A DNA stretch of 64,000 nt from Verrucomicrobiaceae bacterium (GTDB lineage Bacteria > Verrucomicrobiota > Verrucomicrobiia > Verrucomicrobiales > Akkermansiaceae): contig JAIXWR010000035.1 of the NCBI GenBank assembly GCA_027491155.1, positions 124,001-188,000 of the forward strand, written 5' to 3'. Positions 49,129-57,643 of the stretch are shown one piece after another (position 1 is the first letter of the stretch; each line of letters begins with the position of its first letter). A program made the position numbers and the translations under genes. Under the pieces are notes generated by a model. The model was not told the DNA's origin. It was given only the letters and a program-made list of their open reading frames with translations, and did no database searches.

Positions 49129-50547
49129 CTATTTGCCGGAGGCCGGTCTCTTCCTGCCAAGTTCCGGCCCCCGGTCGGCCGGCATCGAGCGGTGCCAGGC
49201 AAGCGCTGCCCTCGACAGTCGGGCCACCACGCCGGACTCCTCCGCGGCAAGGTTCTGCGCCTCGCCCGGATCCGCCATCAGGTCGAAAAGCAAGGGATTG
49301 GAGCCATCGTAGTCGCACAGCAGCTTCCACTTGCCCTCGCGAACCGCCAGATCGGGCAACGGCAGCGCCGGCTTGGCCAAGCTCATCTTCCGGTCCGGCG
49401 GGCGGCGCCAGAAAACCGGCGCTTCCCGTGACGCCGGGGCCTTGCCGGTGAGGGTCCCGGACAGGTCCTCGCCATCGAAATCCGTGCCTTCCGGCGGCGC
49501 GATGCCCGCCAATTCCAGCAGCGAGGGCGCGAGATCAAAGGCCGCGAAGACGGATTGATCGTCGCGTTTGCCCGCTTTCCCCGCAGCAAGCCATCCCGGC
49601 CCCCAAACGACCAGCGGCGAACGGATCCCGCCTTCGAACAAACCGCCCTTCGTACCGCGCAGCGGCCCGGCCGAACCCGCGCCCGGCTCGGGACCGTTGT
49701 CGGAGCAGATCAGCACGATGGTATTGTCGCGCAGTTCCGGATTCGCGCGGAGATGATCGAACAACCGGCCGAACTGACGGTCCATCTCCTCCAACACGGA
49801 CAGATACAGCGCGCGCTTGCCATCGGCCCAGCGGTCGACCGGCGGCCAGAAGGGCGAATGGACGTCGTCCGGCCAGAGGTTCACGTAGAACGGCTTCTTC
49901 GCCGCCACCGCTTGGTCGATGAATGGGATCGCGGCGTCGATGAACCCGGAGGTGATCTTCGAACGCTGCATCCAGGTGACGGGGCCGCCGAGGCGTTCCG
50001 CGTCGCCCCAGATCTTGCCTGAATCGGTGTCGCCGGGCTTGAGTGTCAGCGGCAACAGCTTCGGCCCCATGCCCTCGAAGTTCGTGAGAGAAGCATCGAA
50101 GCCGTAAGCGGCGATGGGCGGCGCATCATCGACGTCGCGCTGCCCGCCGAGATGCCATTTGCCGAAGTGACCGGTCGCGTAGCCGCCGGCCTTCAGCATG
50201 CGGGCGAGCACCGGGGCTTTCGGATCGAGCCACTGGGCCATCCCGCGCCGCTCGTTGTCGGCACGGTTGTTCAGATACGACGTGATCCTCCAGCGCTGCG
50301 GATACTGCCCGGTGCTCAGGGCGCAGCGCGAGGGCGAGCAGATCGGTGAATTGACATAGAACTGCGTGAAGCGGATCCCGCCCGCCGCAAGCGCGTCGAT
50401 GTTCGGGGTCTTCGCTTCCGCGTTGCCGAAGCACGAGAAATCACCCCAGCCCATGTCGTCGATGAAGATCATGACGATGTTCGGCCGTCGCTCCGCTGCT
50501 GCGAGCGGGGTGGCCAGTACCAGGGCGGCGAGGAGGATGCGGATCAT
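49129..50547 (-). CDS. Secreted sulfatase (arylsulfatase family)
   Basis: 472 aa. Signal peptide (MIRILLAALVLATPLAAA). Sulfatase core: metal-binding DDMGWGDFSCFGN, formylglycine motif CSPSR in PICSPSRCALSTGQY (intact), GHFGKWHLGG, and ICSDNGPEP with the second metal site. It would hydrolyse sulfate esters of polysaccharides after conversion of the Cys to formylglycine; the maturase gene is not in this window. An earlier TTG at 50556 is possible; the ATG at 50547 starts the signal peptide cleanly. Third gene of a three-sulfatase reverse-strand operon, 12 bases after the second. Confidence 0.92.
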   Translation of the reverse strand: MIRILLAALVLATPLAAAERRPNIVMIFIDDMGWGDFSCFGNAEAKTPNIDALAAGGIRFTQFYVNSPICSPSRCALSTGQYPQRWRITSYLNNRADNERRGMAQWLDPKAPVLARMLKAGGYATGHFGKWHLGGQRDVDDAPPIAAYGFDASLTNFEGMGPKLLPLTLKPGDTDSGKIWGDAERLGGPVTWMQRSKITSGFIDAAIPFIDQAVAAKKPFYVNLWPDDVHSPFWPPVDRWADGKRALYLSVLEEMDRQFGRLFDHLRANPELRDNTIVLICSDNGPEPGAGSAGPLRGTKGGLFEGGIRSPLVVWGPGWLAAGKAGKRDDQSVFAAFDLAPSLLELAGIAPPEGTDFDGEDLSGTLTGKAPASREAPVFWRRPPDRKMSLAKPALPLPDLAVREGKWKLLCDYDGSNPLLFDLMADPGEAQNLAAEESGVVARLSRAALAWHRSMPADRGPELGRKRPASGK

Positions 50548-50559
50548 GAGGTTCAATGC

Positions 50560-52170
50560 TTATCGCTTCGGCTTCGGGAACACGCCGACACGTTTCGCCC
50601 ATGCTTCCCACTGTGCGGACAGCGCCGCGACCTTCTCGGGATGCCTGGCCGCCAGGTCGTCCAGCTCGTTGCCGTCCGCCGTGATGTGATAAAGCTCCCA
50701 CTTCTTCTTCTGGAGCCCGCGCGGCGGCGCGACGCCCTTGCCGACCAGCTTCCATTCGCCGTCACGGACCGAGGCGTTGTTCTCGTGTTCGAGGAAGATC
50801 GGCTGCTTCCGGTCCAGCGGCTTGCCGTCGAAAGCCGGCGTCAGCGGCACGCCGTCGAGCGGCAGGATCTTCCTGCCGCTCCGTTCCGCCGGATAGGTCG
50901 TGCCAGTGAGATCGAGCACCGTCGCCATGATGTCGATCAACTGCGCCGGCTCGCGATACCAGTCGCGCCCGGCCTGGATCCGCGCCGGCCAGTGGGCGAT
51001 GAACGGCGTGTTGGAACCGCCTTCGTGGGTGAAGTGCTTGTAGAGCCGGTGCGGCGTGTTGCTGGCATTCGCCCAGCCCATCCCGTAGCTCGGCAGGGTG
51101 ATCTCGGTGCCGGGTGCGCGGTCCTTCACGGGATCGCCCTTGCCCGTCACGGAGAGCTCGGCGCAGGCACCGTTGTCGGAAAGGAACAGGATGAGCGTGT
51201 TCTCATAGTCGCCGTGCTTCTTCAGCGCGTCTAACAGATGGCCGATCTTCTGGTCCACGCGGTCGATCATCGCGGCGTAGGCGGCCATCCGGTGCTCGCT
51301 CTCGTCGCGCGTCTTTTCATCCAGCGAGTCCCAGGCCGGCACTTCGAGGTCGCGCGGCGTGAGCTTCCACCCCGCAGGGATCAGGCCGGATGCGAGCTGC
51401 CGTTGGTAGCGCTCCTCGCGCAGCTTGTCCCAGCCCATGCGATACTTGCCGCGATACCTTGCCAGCTCCTGGTCCGGGGCGTGGAGCGGCCAATGAGGCG
51501 CGGTGTAGGCGAGATAGAGCAGGAACGGTTCGTCCTTCTTCTCGCCGGCCTCGTGATCGCCAATGAAACGGATCGCGTGGTCGGTGAAGGCGTCGGTGGT
51601 GTAGAAAGGCCGGTCGCCGGTGGGCTTCGGCTCGGGGTCCGGCGTGTTGCCGTCATACATGATCCGCCAGCCGTACGGATGAAGGTGGTGGGTCGCCCCG
51701 CTGATACAGCCGTAGTAGCGGTCGAAGCCGCGCTGCAGCGGCCAATCCGCCTGGTCCTTCCCGGCGAGATGCCACTTGCCGGTCATGAAGGTCGCATAGC
51801 CGGCCGACTTCGCCACTTCGGCGATCGTCACGCAGGAATCGTTGAGGTTCCCCTGGTAGGCAGGCGGAACTTCCTTCCCTCCCCCGCCCTGCTCGCCGGT
51901 CATGTGGCCGATCCCCGCCTCGTGCGGATGCAGGCCGGTCATCAGCGTCGCACGGGTCGGGCAGCAGCGGGCCGAGTTGTAGAACTGGGTGAAGCGCAGG
52001 CCGTTCTTCGCCAGCTGGTCGAGGTTCGGCGTGTCGATCTCCCCGCCATACGGGCGGATGTCGGAAAAGCCCATGTCGTCCACCATGATGAGCACGATGT
52101 TCGGCCGGGGCGCCGCCCCCAGCGGCAGGGCGAAGGCGAGGAGCAGCGGCAAGGATTTCAAGGCTTCCAC
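50560..52170 (-). CDS. Secreted sulfatase (arylsulfatase family)
   Basis: 536 aa. A signal peptide (LKSLPLLLAFALPLGAAP) is followed by PNIVLIMVDDMGFSDIRPYG, the first metal site. The formylglycine motif is CCPTR (SARCCPTRATLMTG), a standard C-x-P-T-R variant. FMTGKWHLAG and FLSDNGACAE are conserved, and the arrangement matches classical arylsulfatases. No ATG lies at the natural N-terminus: a GTG at 52170 or a TTG at 52161, each overlapping the preceding stop, are the candidates; GTG is chosen with modest confidence. Second gene of the operon. Confidence 0.9.
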   Translation of the reverse strand: MEALKSLPLLLAFALPLGAAPRPNIVLIMVDDMGFSDIRPYGGEIDTPNLDQLAKNGLRFTQFYNSARCCPTRATLMTGLHPHEAGIGHMTGEQGGGGKEVPPAYQGNLNDSCVTIAEVAKSAGYATFMTGKWHLAGKDQADWPLQRGFDRYYGCISGATHHLHPYGWRIMYDGNTPDPEPKPTGDRPFYTTDAFTDHAIRFIGDHEAGEKKDEPFLLYLAYTAPHWPLHAPDQELARYRGKYRMGWDKLREERYQRQLASGLIPAGWKLTPRDLEVPAWDSLDEKTRDESEHRMAAYAAMIDRVDQKIGHLLDALKKHGDYENTLILFLSDNGACAELSVTGKGDPVKDRAPGTEITLPSYGMGWANASNTPHRLYKHFTHEGGSNTPFIAHWPARIQAGRDWYREPAQLIDIMATVLDLTGTTYPAERSGRKILPLDGVPLTPAFDGKPLDRKQPIFLEHENNASVRDGEWKLVGKGVAPPRGLQKKKWELYHITADGNELDDLAARHPEKVAALSAQWEAWAKRVGVFPKPKR

Positions 52171-53591
52171 GGCTTTGGTCCGTCTTTCTTCGCGCCGAGG
52201 AATTTCGCACCGGTCGCGCGATACCACGCGTGCAGCTTTGCCGTCATCTCCGCCGCGCGCTCCTTCTCCACGGCTGCCAGGTCCTTGCGTTCGCCCACAT
52301 CCTTCGACAGGTCGTAGAGCGAACGACTACCATCCTCGTAGTTCTCCACCAGCTTCCAGTTCCCGGAGCGGATCGCCCCGCCCGGGAAGCCGCCCTGGTT
52401 GGCGTAGTGCGGGTAGTGCCAGTAGAGGTCGCGCGGCGCGAGTTCTCCACCGCGCAGCAGGGGCGCGAGGTCCTTGCCGTCGACGCCCTGCGCCGTGAGT
52501 CCCGCCGCGCCCAATGCGGTCGGGAAAATGTCGAGCGTCGTGACCGGCGTCGATTCGATCCTCCCGGCCGGAGCGACGCCCGGCCAGCGCACGATGAACG
52601 GCACCCGGATTCCCCCTTCATACACCCATCCCTTGCCGGCGCGGAAGGGCAGGTTCGAGGTCGGATGGCCCTCGGAAGTCGAAAGCCCGCCGTTATCGGA
52701 AGTGAAGACGACCAGCGTGTTCTCCGCCAGCCCCAGCACATCGAGTTCCGCGAGAACCTTGCCGGCGGCGCGGTCCATCGCCTCCATCATCGCGGCATAC
52801 ACCGGCAATCCCTGCACCTCGCGGACCCGTCGCGGACCTTTCTCCGAAATGAAGTACTGATGTTCGACCCCGAAGCGATCCTTGATCCCGAGCTTCTCCG
52901 CTTTCGCTCTGTATTTCGCCACCAGCTCTTCGGGAGCCTTCAGCGGCGTGTGGACCTGATAGAAGGAATGGCAGAGAAAGAACGGCTTGCCCGATGCCTT
53001 CGCCGCCCGAAGCACCGCGATCGACTCGTCGGCCAGCCGGTCGGTGAGATACTCACCCTTCGGCCCGTCCTTCAGCCGCGGGTTCTGATACGGCGAGAAC
53101 CAGCTCTTCGGATGCCCGGCACTGTGTCCGCCGATGTTGCCGTGAAATCCATGATGCTCCGGCCAGTCGGTCTGCTGCTCGCCAAGGTGCCATTTGCCAA
53201 CGAAGGTGTTCCGATAGCCCGCAGGCTGCAGTGCCTCGGCCAGGGTGGTCTCGGCGGCCGGGAGCTGGAGCGTGAGCGGAGCCGGGCGGAAGCGCTCGAC
53301 CCGCGCCCCGGCGAGGTAGTTGGTCAGGCCCGATCGCGTCGGCCACTTACCGGTCGCCAGCGCGTAACGGGTCGGCGAGCAGACCGGACTCACGGAGTAG
53401 CCGTCGGTGAAGCGGACGCCGCCGGCCGCCAGCTTGTCGAGGTTCGGCGTCTCGTAGAACGACTCCGGGTGGTAGCAGACCAGGTCGCGCTGTCCGAGGT
53501 CGTCGGCGATGAACACCAGGACATTGGTCGGGGCAGCCTGCGCATGGAGAAAGAGGGCACCGAAGAAGCAGACGAAAGTATGAGATCTCAT
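52158..53591 (-). CDS. Secreted sulfatase, first gene of the reverse-strand operon
   Basis: 477 aa. A signal peptide (MRSHTFVCFFGALFLHAQA) precedes VFIADDLGQRDLVCY. The formylglycine motif CSPTR in SPVCSPTRYALATGKW is intact; FVGKWHLGEQ and FTSDNGGLSTSEGHPTSN follow. The latter resembles the choline/iduronate-type sulfatases of planctomycetes and Verrucomicrobiota, but substrate cannot be read from motifs. The start at 53591 is chosen because it begins the signal peptide. It is divergent from the ECF sigma factor gene, with 146 bases between starts that must hold both promoters. Confidence 0.92.
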   Translation of the reverse strand: MRSHTFVCFFGALFLHAQAAPTNVLVFIADDLGQRDLVCYHPESFYETPNLDKLAAGGVRFTDGYSVSPVCSPTRYALATGKWPTRSGLTNYLAGARVERFRPAPLTLQLPAAETTLAEALQPAGYRNTFVGKWHLGEQQTDWPEHHGFHGNIGGHSAGHPKSWFSPYQNPRLKDGPKGEYLTDRLADESIAVLRAAKASGKPFFLCHSFYQVHTPLKAPEELVAKYRAKAEKLGIKDRFGVEHQYFISEKGPRRVREVQGLPVYAAMMEAMDRAAGKVLAELDVLGLAENTLVVFTSDNGGLSTSEGHPTSNLPFRAGKGWVYEGGIRVPFIVRWPGVAPAGRIESTPVTTLDIFPTALGAAGLTAQGVDGKDLAPLLRGGELAPRDLYWHYPHYANQGGFPGGAIRSGNWKLVENYEDGSRSLYDLSKDVGERKDLAAVEKERAAEMTAKLHAWYRATGAKFLGAKKDGPKPWKP

Positions 53592-53737
53592 GGGTTTTGG
53601 CATTCCTTGGCCGGACAACGGCGTTCCGGCAAAGCCAAACGTCCACCCGAGGGAAATTCTGACAGTGGCGATGCAAATCCGCCCGTCCCGCAATTTCCGC
53701 GGCAAACGGCGGCAAGCCGCGGAGTATTCCCCCGAGC

Positions 53738-54262
53738 ATGCAAACAGGCGACCCACAGGACCGCTTCCTCCGCCTCTTCACCGCCAACGACGCCGCGATC
53801 CGCGCCTTCGTCCGCTCGCTTGTCCCCACCCGCCAGGACGCGGAAGACGTGATGCAGGAGATCGCGGTCGTCCTTTGGCGGAAGTTCGCCGAGCTGCCCG
53901 ACGACGATTTCCGCCGCTGGGCTTTCGGCGTCGCGCGCTACGAGGTCCTCGCCTGGCGCCGCGACAAGGCCCGCGACCGGCATGTGTTCGGCGACGACAC
54001 CCTGGATCTCCTGGCCGATGCCTCCGAGCAGGCGATGCCCGCCCACGAAGCCCGCCGCGAGGCGCTCGAGCTCTGCCTTTCCAAGCTCCCCGCCCCGCAG
54101 CGCGAGCTCGTCCGCCAGGCCTACGCCCCGGACACCCGCATCGACCAGCTCGCCGCCACCCTGGGCCGCAGCGCGATGGCCGTTTACAAGACCCTCCACC
54201 GCATCCGGCTGGCACTGGTCGACTGCACCCGGCTCCAACTCGCAAAGGAGGGATTGCGATGA
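53738..54262 (+). CDS. ECF-type RNA polymerase sigma factor (planctomycete/verrucomicrobial group)
   Basis: 174 aa. Sigma region 2 has AEDVMQEIAVVLWRKFAELP (the -10-binding helix; DVMQE is typical), with FRRWAFGVARYEVLAWRRDK. Region 4 has LPAPQRELVRQAYAPDTRID and the helix-turn-helix LAATLGRSAMAVYKTLHRIR. The MAVYK-LHRIR ending is a trait of the Rhodopirellula/Verrucomicrobium ECF group. The start overlaps the FecR-like gene by 4 bases, so the two form a classic sigma/regulator pair. It probably controls the flanking sulfatase genes, though no promoter motif was proven. Confidence 0.9.
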   Translation: MQTGDPQDRFLRLFTANDAAIRAFVRSLVPTRQDAEDVMQEIAVVLWRKFAELPDDDFRRWAFGVARYEVLAWRRDKARDRHVFGDDTLDLLADASEQAMPAHEARREALELCLSKLPAPQRELVRQAYAPDTRIDQLAATLGRSAMAVYKTLHRIRLALVDCTRLQLAKEGLR

Positions 54263-55545
54263 AGGCTTCCAACCGTCTCGACTGGCTCGCCCGCTACTCC
54301 GAAGGCAGCGCCGGCCCGGAGGAAATCGCGCGGCTCGAAGCCGAAATCCGCCGCGATCCGGAGTTCCGCAACCTCGTGGTGGAATACCTCCAGCTCGACG
54401 CCTCGCTGGCCGACGCCGCCAGCCACATCGCCCCGGCGTATTGCACCCCCTTCCCCGCCCGGCCCCGCCACCGCTTCGCCGCGCTCACCTCGCTCGCCGC
54501 CGCCGTCGCGCTGGTGGCAAGCCTCGCCGTCTGGTCCTTGCGCAGCCCAGCCGCGGCTTCGGAGGTCTCGATCGAAGTGCTCGAGGCCGACTGCTATCCC
54601 GCCCGCGCCCTCGGCCGGCAGGGACTCAACGGCGACCTCCGCCTCGATTCCGGCTCAATCCGCTTCCGCCTCGACACCGGCGCGGTGGTCGAAGCCGTCG
54701 CGCCCGCCGACCTCTCGATCCCCGATCCGATGCGCCTGAAGCTCCGCCGCGGCAATGTCACCGCCGAAGCCGGCAAGCGCGCCCAGGGCTTCGTGGTCGA
54801 AACCGCCAGCGCCCGCGTGGTCGATCAGGGCAACCGCTTCGGCGTCGCGGTCGGCGACGACGGCCTCACCGACGTCGTCGCGATCGGCGGCAAGGTCGAT
54901 GTCTTCGAGCCCGCCCGCGCCTCGTCCCGCCCGCTCGCTTCCCTCGACAGCGGCGATGCCATCCGGGTCGACCGCGCCCGCAAGGCGAAGCGGCTCAAGA
55001 CCGTCTCCCTGCGCGACGACTCCCTCGTCCCCTCCGGCAAGCATCGCTCCGCACTCGTCTCCGAGGTCTCCGACAATGTCGACGAACCCGGCTTCAACCG
55101 CTGCTACGCCATCGTGCCGCGCGCCCTCCGCGAAGGATCCCGGCTTCACACCGACAAGCCGTCGATCCGCTGGCACGCACCGGAAGGCAGCACCTTTCCT
55201 GCCGCGCTGCGGAACGCGGACGTGGTCCGGACCTTCTTCCACGACCGCCGCGACCTCGACCTCCGCATCACCTTCGAGCTGAAGAAGCCCGCCACCGTCT
55301 TCATCATGCACGACGCGCGCAAGCCCGCCCCGGCCTGGCTGGTCGAGAACTTCACGCGCACCCCGCACGAACTCGAGTCCGGCCCTTGGTTCCGCTCCAA
55401 GGACAAGTCCGAATACCACGTGACCTACCAGGTCTGGCGGCGCGACTGCCCTGCCGGCGAAGTCGCCCTCGGTCCTTCCCAGGACCCCGGAACCGGCCTG
55501 CGCGGCGCGATGTATGCCATCGCCGTCAAGGCCGTGCGCCCCTGA
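54259..55545 (+). CDS. FecR-like membrane regulator (candidate anti-sigma factor)
   Basis: 428 aa. A cytoplasmic N-terminus (~75 aa, with WLARYSEGSAGPEEIARLEA and RRDPEFRNLVVEYLQLDASL, as in anti-sigma factors of this group) precedes one membrane helix (LAAAVALVASLAVWSL) and a periplasmic FecR-like beta domain (ALGRQGLNGDLRLDSGSIRF, RRGNVTAEAGKRAQGFVVET). The C-terminal ~170 residues form an extra domain with DLRITFELKKPATVFIMHDA, possibly carbohydrate-binding. No TonB-dependent receptor accompanies it. Likely senses a polysaccharide signal and controls the sigma factor. Confidence 0.82.
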   Translation: MKASNRLDWLARYSEGSAGPEEIARLEAEIRRDPEFRNLVVEYLQLDASLADAASHIAPAYCTPFPARPRHRFAALTSLAAAVALVASLAVWSLRSPAAASEVSIEVLEADCYPARALGRQGLNGDLRLDSGSIRFRLDTGAVVEAVAPADLSIPDPMRLKLRRGNVTAEAGKRAQGFVVETASARVVDQGNRFGVAVGDDGLTDVVAIGGKVDVFEPARASSRPLASLDSGDAIRVDRARKAKRLKTVSLRDDSLVPSGKHRSALVSEVSDNVDEPGFNRCYAIVPRALREGSRLHTDKPSIRWHAPEGSTFPAALRNADVVRTFFHDRRDLDLRITFELKKPATVFIMHDARKPAPAWLVENFTRTPHELESGPWFRSKDKSEYHVTYQVWRRDCPAGEVALGPSQDPGTGLRGAMYAIAVKAVRP

Positions 55546-55590
55546 ACCCTTTCCCGCCGCATCCCGCGGAGGAATCAACAGAAACCAGAC

Positions 55591-55923
55591 ATGACCACCA
55601 TCCCATCCACCCTCGCCGCCATCGCCCTCGCCGCCCTGATGGTTCCCGCCATCGCCGAGGAACCCAAGAAGGACGCACCCGCGGGAGAACCCGCCAAGGA
55701 AGCCGCCGGCAAGCACAAGCCGAAGCACGATCCGGCCAAGGTCTTCAAGAAGAAGGACGCCGACAGCGACGGCTTCCTCTCCAAGGAGGAATTCACCAAA
55801 GGCGCCAAGGACGCCGCCAAGGCCGAAACCGCCTTCGGCAAGCGCGACAAGGACGGCGACGGCAAGCTCTCCATGGAAGAGTTCGCCCCCAAGCCGAAGG
55901 GCAAGGGCAAGAAGCAGAAGTGA
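55591..55923 (+). CDS. Small secreted EF-hand protein
   Basis: 110 aa. A signal peptide (STLAAIALAALMVPAIAEE) precedes a Lys-rich segment and two EF-hand calcium loops: DADSDGFLSKEE (residues ~55-66) and DKDGDGKLSMEE (residues ~89-100), both with complete loop ligands. The tail is poly-basic (KPKGKGKKQK). A good ribosome-binding site (GCGGAGGAAT) precedes the ATG. Such tiny EF-hand proteins are frequent beside sulfatase genes in this phylum, perhaps as calcium-handling partners. It is followed by a terminator. Confidence 0.88.
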   Translation: MTTIPSTLAAIALAALMVPAIAEEPKKDAPAGEPAKEAAGKHKPKHDPAKVFKKKDADSDGFLSKEEFTKGAKDAAKAETAFGKRDKDGDGKLSMEEFAPKPKGKGKKQK

Positions 55924-55967
55924 CTTGATTTCCCCCCCGGCCGGTCCCCGGACCGCCAGGAACACAA

Positions 55968-56012
55968 CGCCGGAGACCCGCGGTCGGACGACCCGTGTCT
56001 CCGGCGATTGTT
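55968..56012 (+). terminator. Intrinsic terminator after the sigma-FecR-EF-hand operon
   Basis: A perfect 10-bp stem, CGCCGGAGAC/GTCTCCGGCG (55968-55977 and 55997-56006), with a 19-base loop is followed by ATTGTTTCTT. It separates this operon from the forward-strand sulfatases. Confidence 0.7.
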
Positions 56013-56049
56013 TCTTCCGCCACGCGACTTTCCGACCATTATCCCGCTC

Positions 56050-57627
56050 ATGAAGTTCCCGACCGTCCTCGCGCTGCTCGCCGCCACCTCGATGGCCGTC
56101 TTGGCGGAACCAAAGGGGCCGAACCTCCTCGTCATCCTCACCGACGACCTCGGCTTCTCGGACCTCGGCTGCTACGGATCGGAAATCCCGACGCCGAACC
56201 TCGACCGCCTCGCGTCGAAAGGCCTGCGCTTCTCCAACTTCTACAACACCGCCAAGTGCCACTCGTCCCGCGTCAGCCTGCTCACCGGCCGCTGGTGCCG
56301 GCAGGCCGGCGATGAACCGATGCAGCGCGCCGTGACCCTCCCCGAGGTCCTCGCCCCGGCCGGCTACTTCACCGCCATGACCGGGAAGTGGCACCTCGAC
56401 AAGGAACCCGGCGACTACGGCTTCCAACGCTTCTTCGGCCACCTCTCCGGTTCCACCAACTACTTCACCGGCGACAATACGTTCCGTCTGAACGGCAAGC
56501 CCTGGCCCGTTCCCGACAAGGGTTTCTACACCACCGTCGCGAACGTCGACCACGCCCTCCCTTTCCTCGACGAAGCCCGCGCCGCGAAGAAGCCGTGGTT
56601 CCTCTACATCGCCTTCAACGCGCCCCACGCACCGCTCCAACCGCTCGAGGAGGACTACCAGAGGCACCTCGGCCGCTACTCCGCAGGCTGGGACGAAATG
56701 CGCGCCAATCGGGTGAAAAAGCAGCGCGAACTCCAGCTCTTCGACCGCGACCTTGAAGCCTGCCCGCGCCCCGACCACATCCCGGCTTGGGATTCGCTCA
56801 CGCCGGAACAGCGTGATTGGGAAGCCCGCCGGATGAGCGCCTATGCCGCACTCATCGACCGCCTCGACCGCGAGATCGGCCGTCTGTTAGAGAACCTCGC
56901 CACCCGCGGGGAGTTGGAGAACACCCTCGTCCTCTTCTTCTCCGACAACGGCGCCTGCCCCTACGACCGCACCACGGTCGGCAAGAACCAGCCGCCTTTC
57001 CTGGCCACCACGAAATGGTCGGACAGCACCGGCTGGGCCTGGGCCCGCAACACGCCCTTCCGCTTCTACAAGCAGAACCAGTTCGAAGGCGGCATCGCCA
57101 CGCCGGCCATCGCACATTGGCCCGCCGGCATCAGGAATCCGGGCCGCATCGACGCAACGCCCGCCCACCTTGTCGATGTCCTGCCGACCCTCGCCGAGAT
57201 CGCAGGCGCGGCGATCCCGACCACTTATCCCGGTCGCGAGCCCAGCCCGCTGGCGGGAATCTCCCTCGCCCCGGTCTTCCGCGGTGAGAAGCTACCCGCC
57301 CGTCCGCCGATCCATTTCCTTTTTTCCTCCGACCGCGGCCTGCGCGACGGCGATTGGAAGATCGTCAGCTTCAAGGGCGGTCCCTGGGAACTCTACAACC
57401 TCGCCACCGACCGCACCGAACTCCAAAATCTGGCCGCCGCCGAACCCGCAAGGGTCGAACGCTTGTCCAAGCACTGGCACAGGATGACCGCCGAAGTCCT
57501 CAAGGCGCCCGCCGCCGAACAAAAACCGGTGGCCACCGTTGCCACTCCTTATCAGAATCGCGAATGGACCGACCACTCGGGCAAGAAAGCCCCTCGCGCC
57601 AAGCGCCCGAAAGCCAATCGCGAATAG
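56050..57627 (+). CDS. Secreted sulfatase-like protein with atypical CHSSR active-site motif
   Basis: 525 aa. A signal peptide (MKFPTVLALLAATSMAVLA) precedes LLVILTDDLGFSDLGCYGSE. The usual C-x-P-S-R formylglycine motif reads CHSSR (TAKCHSSRVSLLTG): the Cys and Arg are kept, but the Pro that directs Cys modification is Ser. The remaining metal and substrate blocks (AMTGKWHLDKE, LFFSDNGACPYDRT) are normal. The gene may still be a working sulfatase, a poorly matured one, or a phosphodiesterase/phosphonate-type relative. First of two tandem forward-strand genes; 16 bases to the next. Confidence 0.88.
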   Translation: MKFPTVLALLAATSMAVLAEPKGPNLLVILTDDLGFSDLGCYGSEIPTPNLDRLASKGLRFSNFYNTAKCHSSRVSLLTGRWCRQAGDEPMQRAVTLPEVLAPAGYFTAMTGKWHLDKEPGDYGFQRFFGHLSGSTNYFTGDNTFRLNGKPWPVPDKGFYTTVANVDHALPFLDEARAAKKPWFLYIAFNAPHAPLQPLEEDYQRHLGRYSAGWDEMRANRVKKQRELQLFDRDLEACPRPDHIPAWDSLTPEQRDWEARRMSAYAALIDRLDREIGRLLENLATRGELENTLVLFFSDNGACPYDRTTVGKNQPPFLATTKWSDSTGWAWARNTPFRFYKQNQFEGGIATPAIAHWPAGIRNPGRIDATPAHLVDVLPTLAEIAGAAIPTTYPGREPSPLAGISLAPVFRGEKLPARPPIHFLFSSDRGLRDGDWKIVSFKGGPWELYNLATDRTELQNLAAAEPARVERLSKHWHRMTAEVLKAPAAEQKPVATVATPYQNREWTDHSGKKAPRAKRPKANRE

Positions 57628-57643
57628 TTCCCGACTTCCTGCC

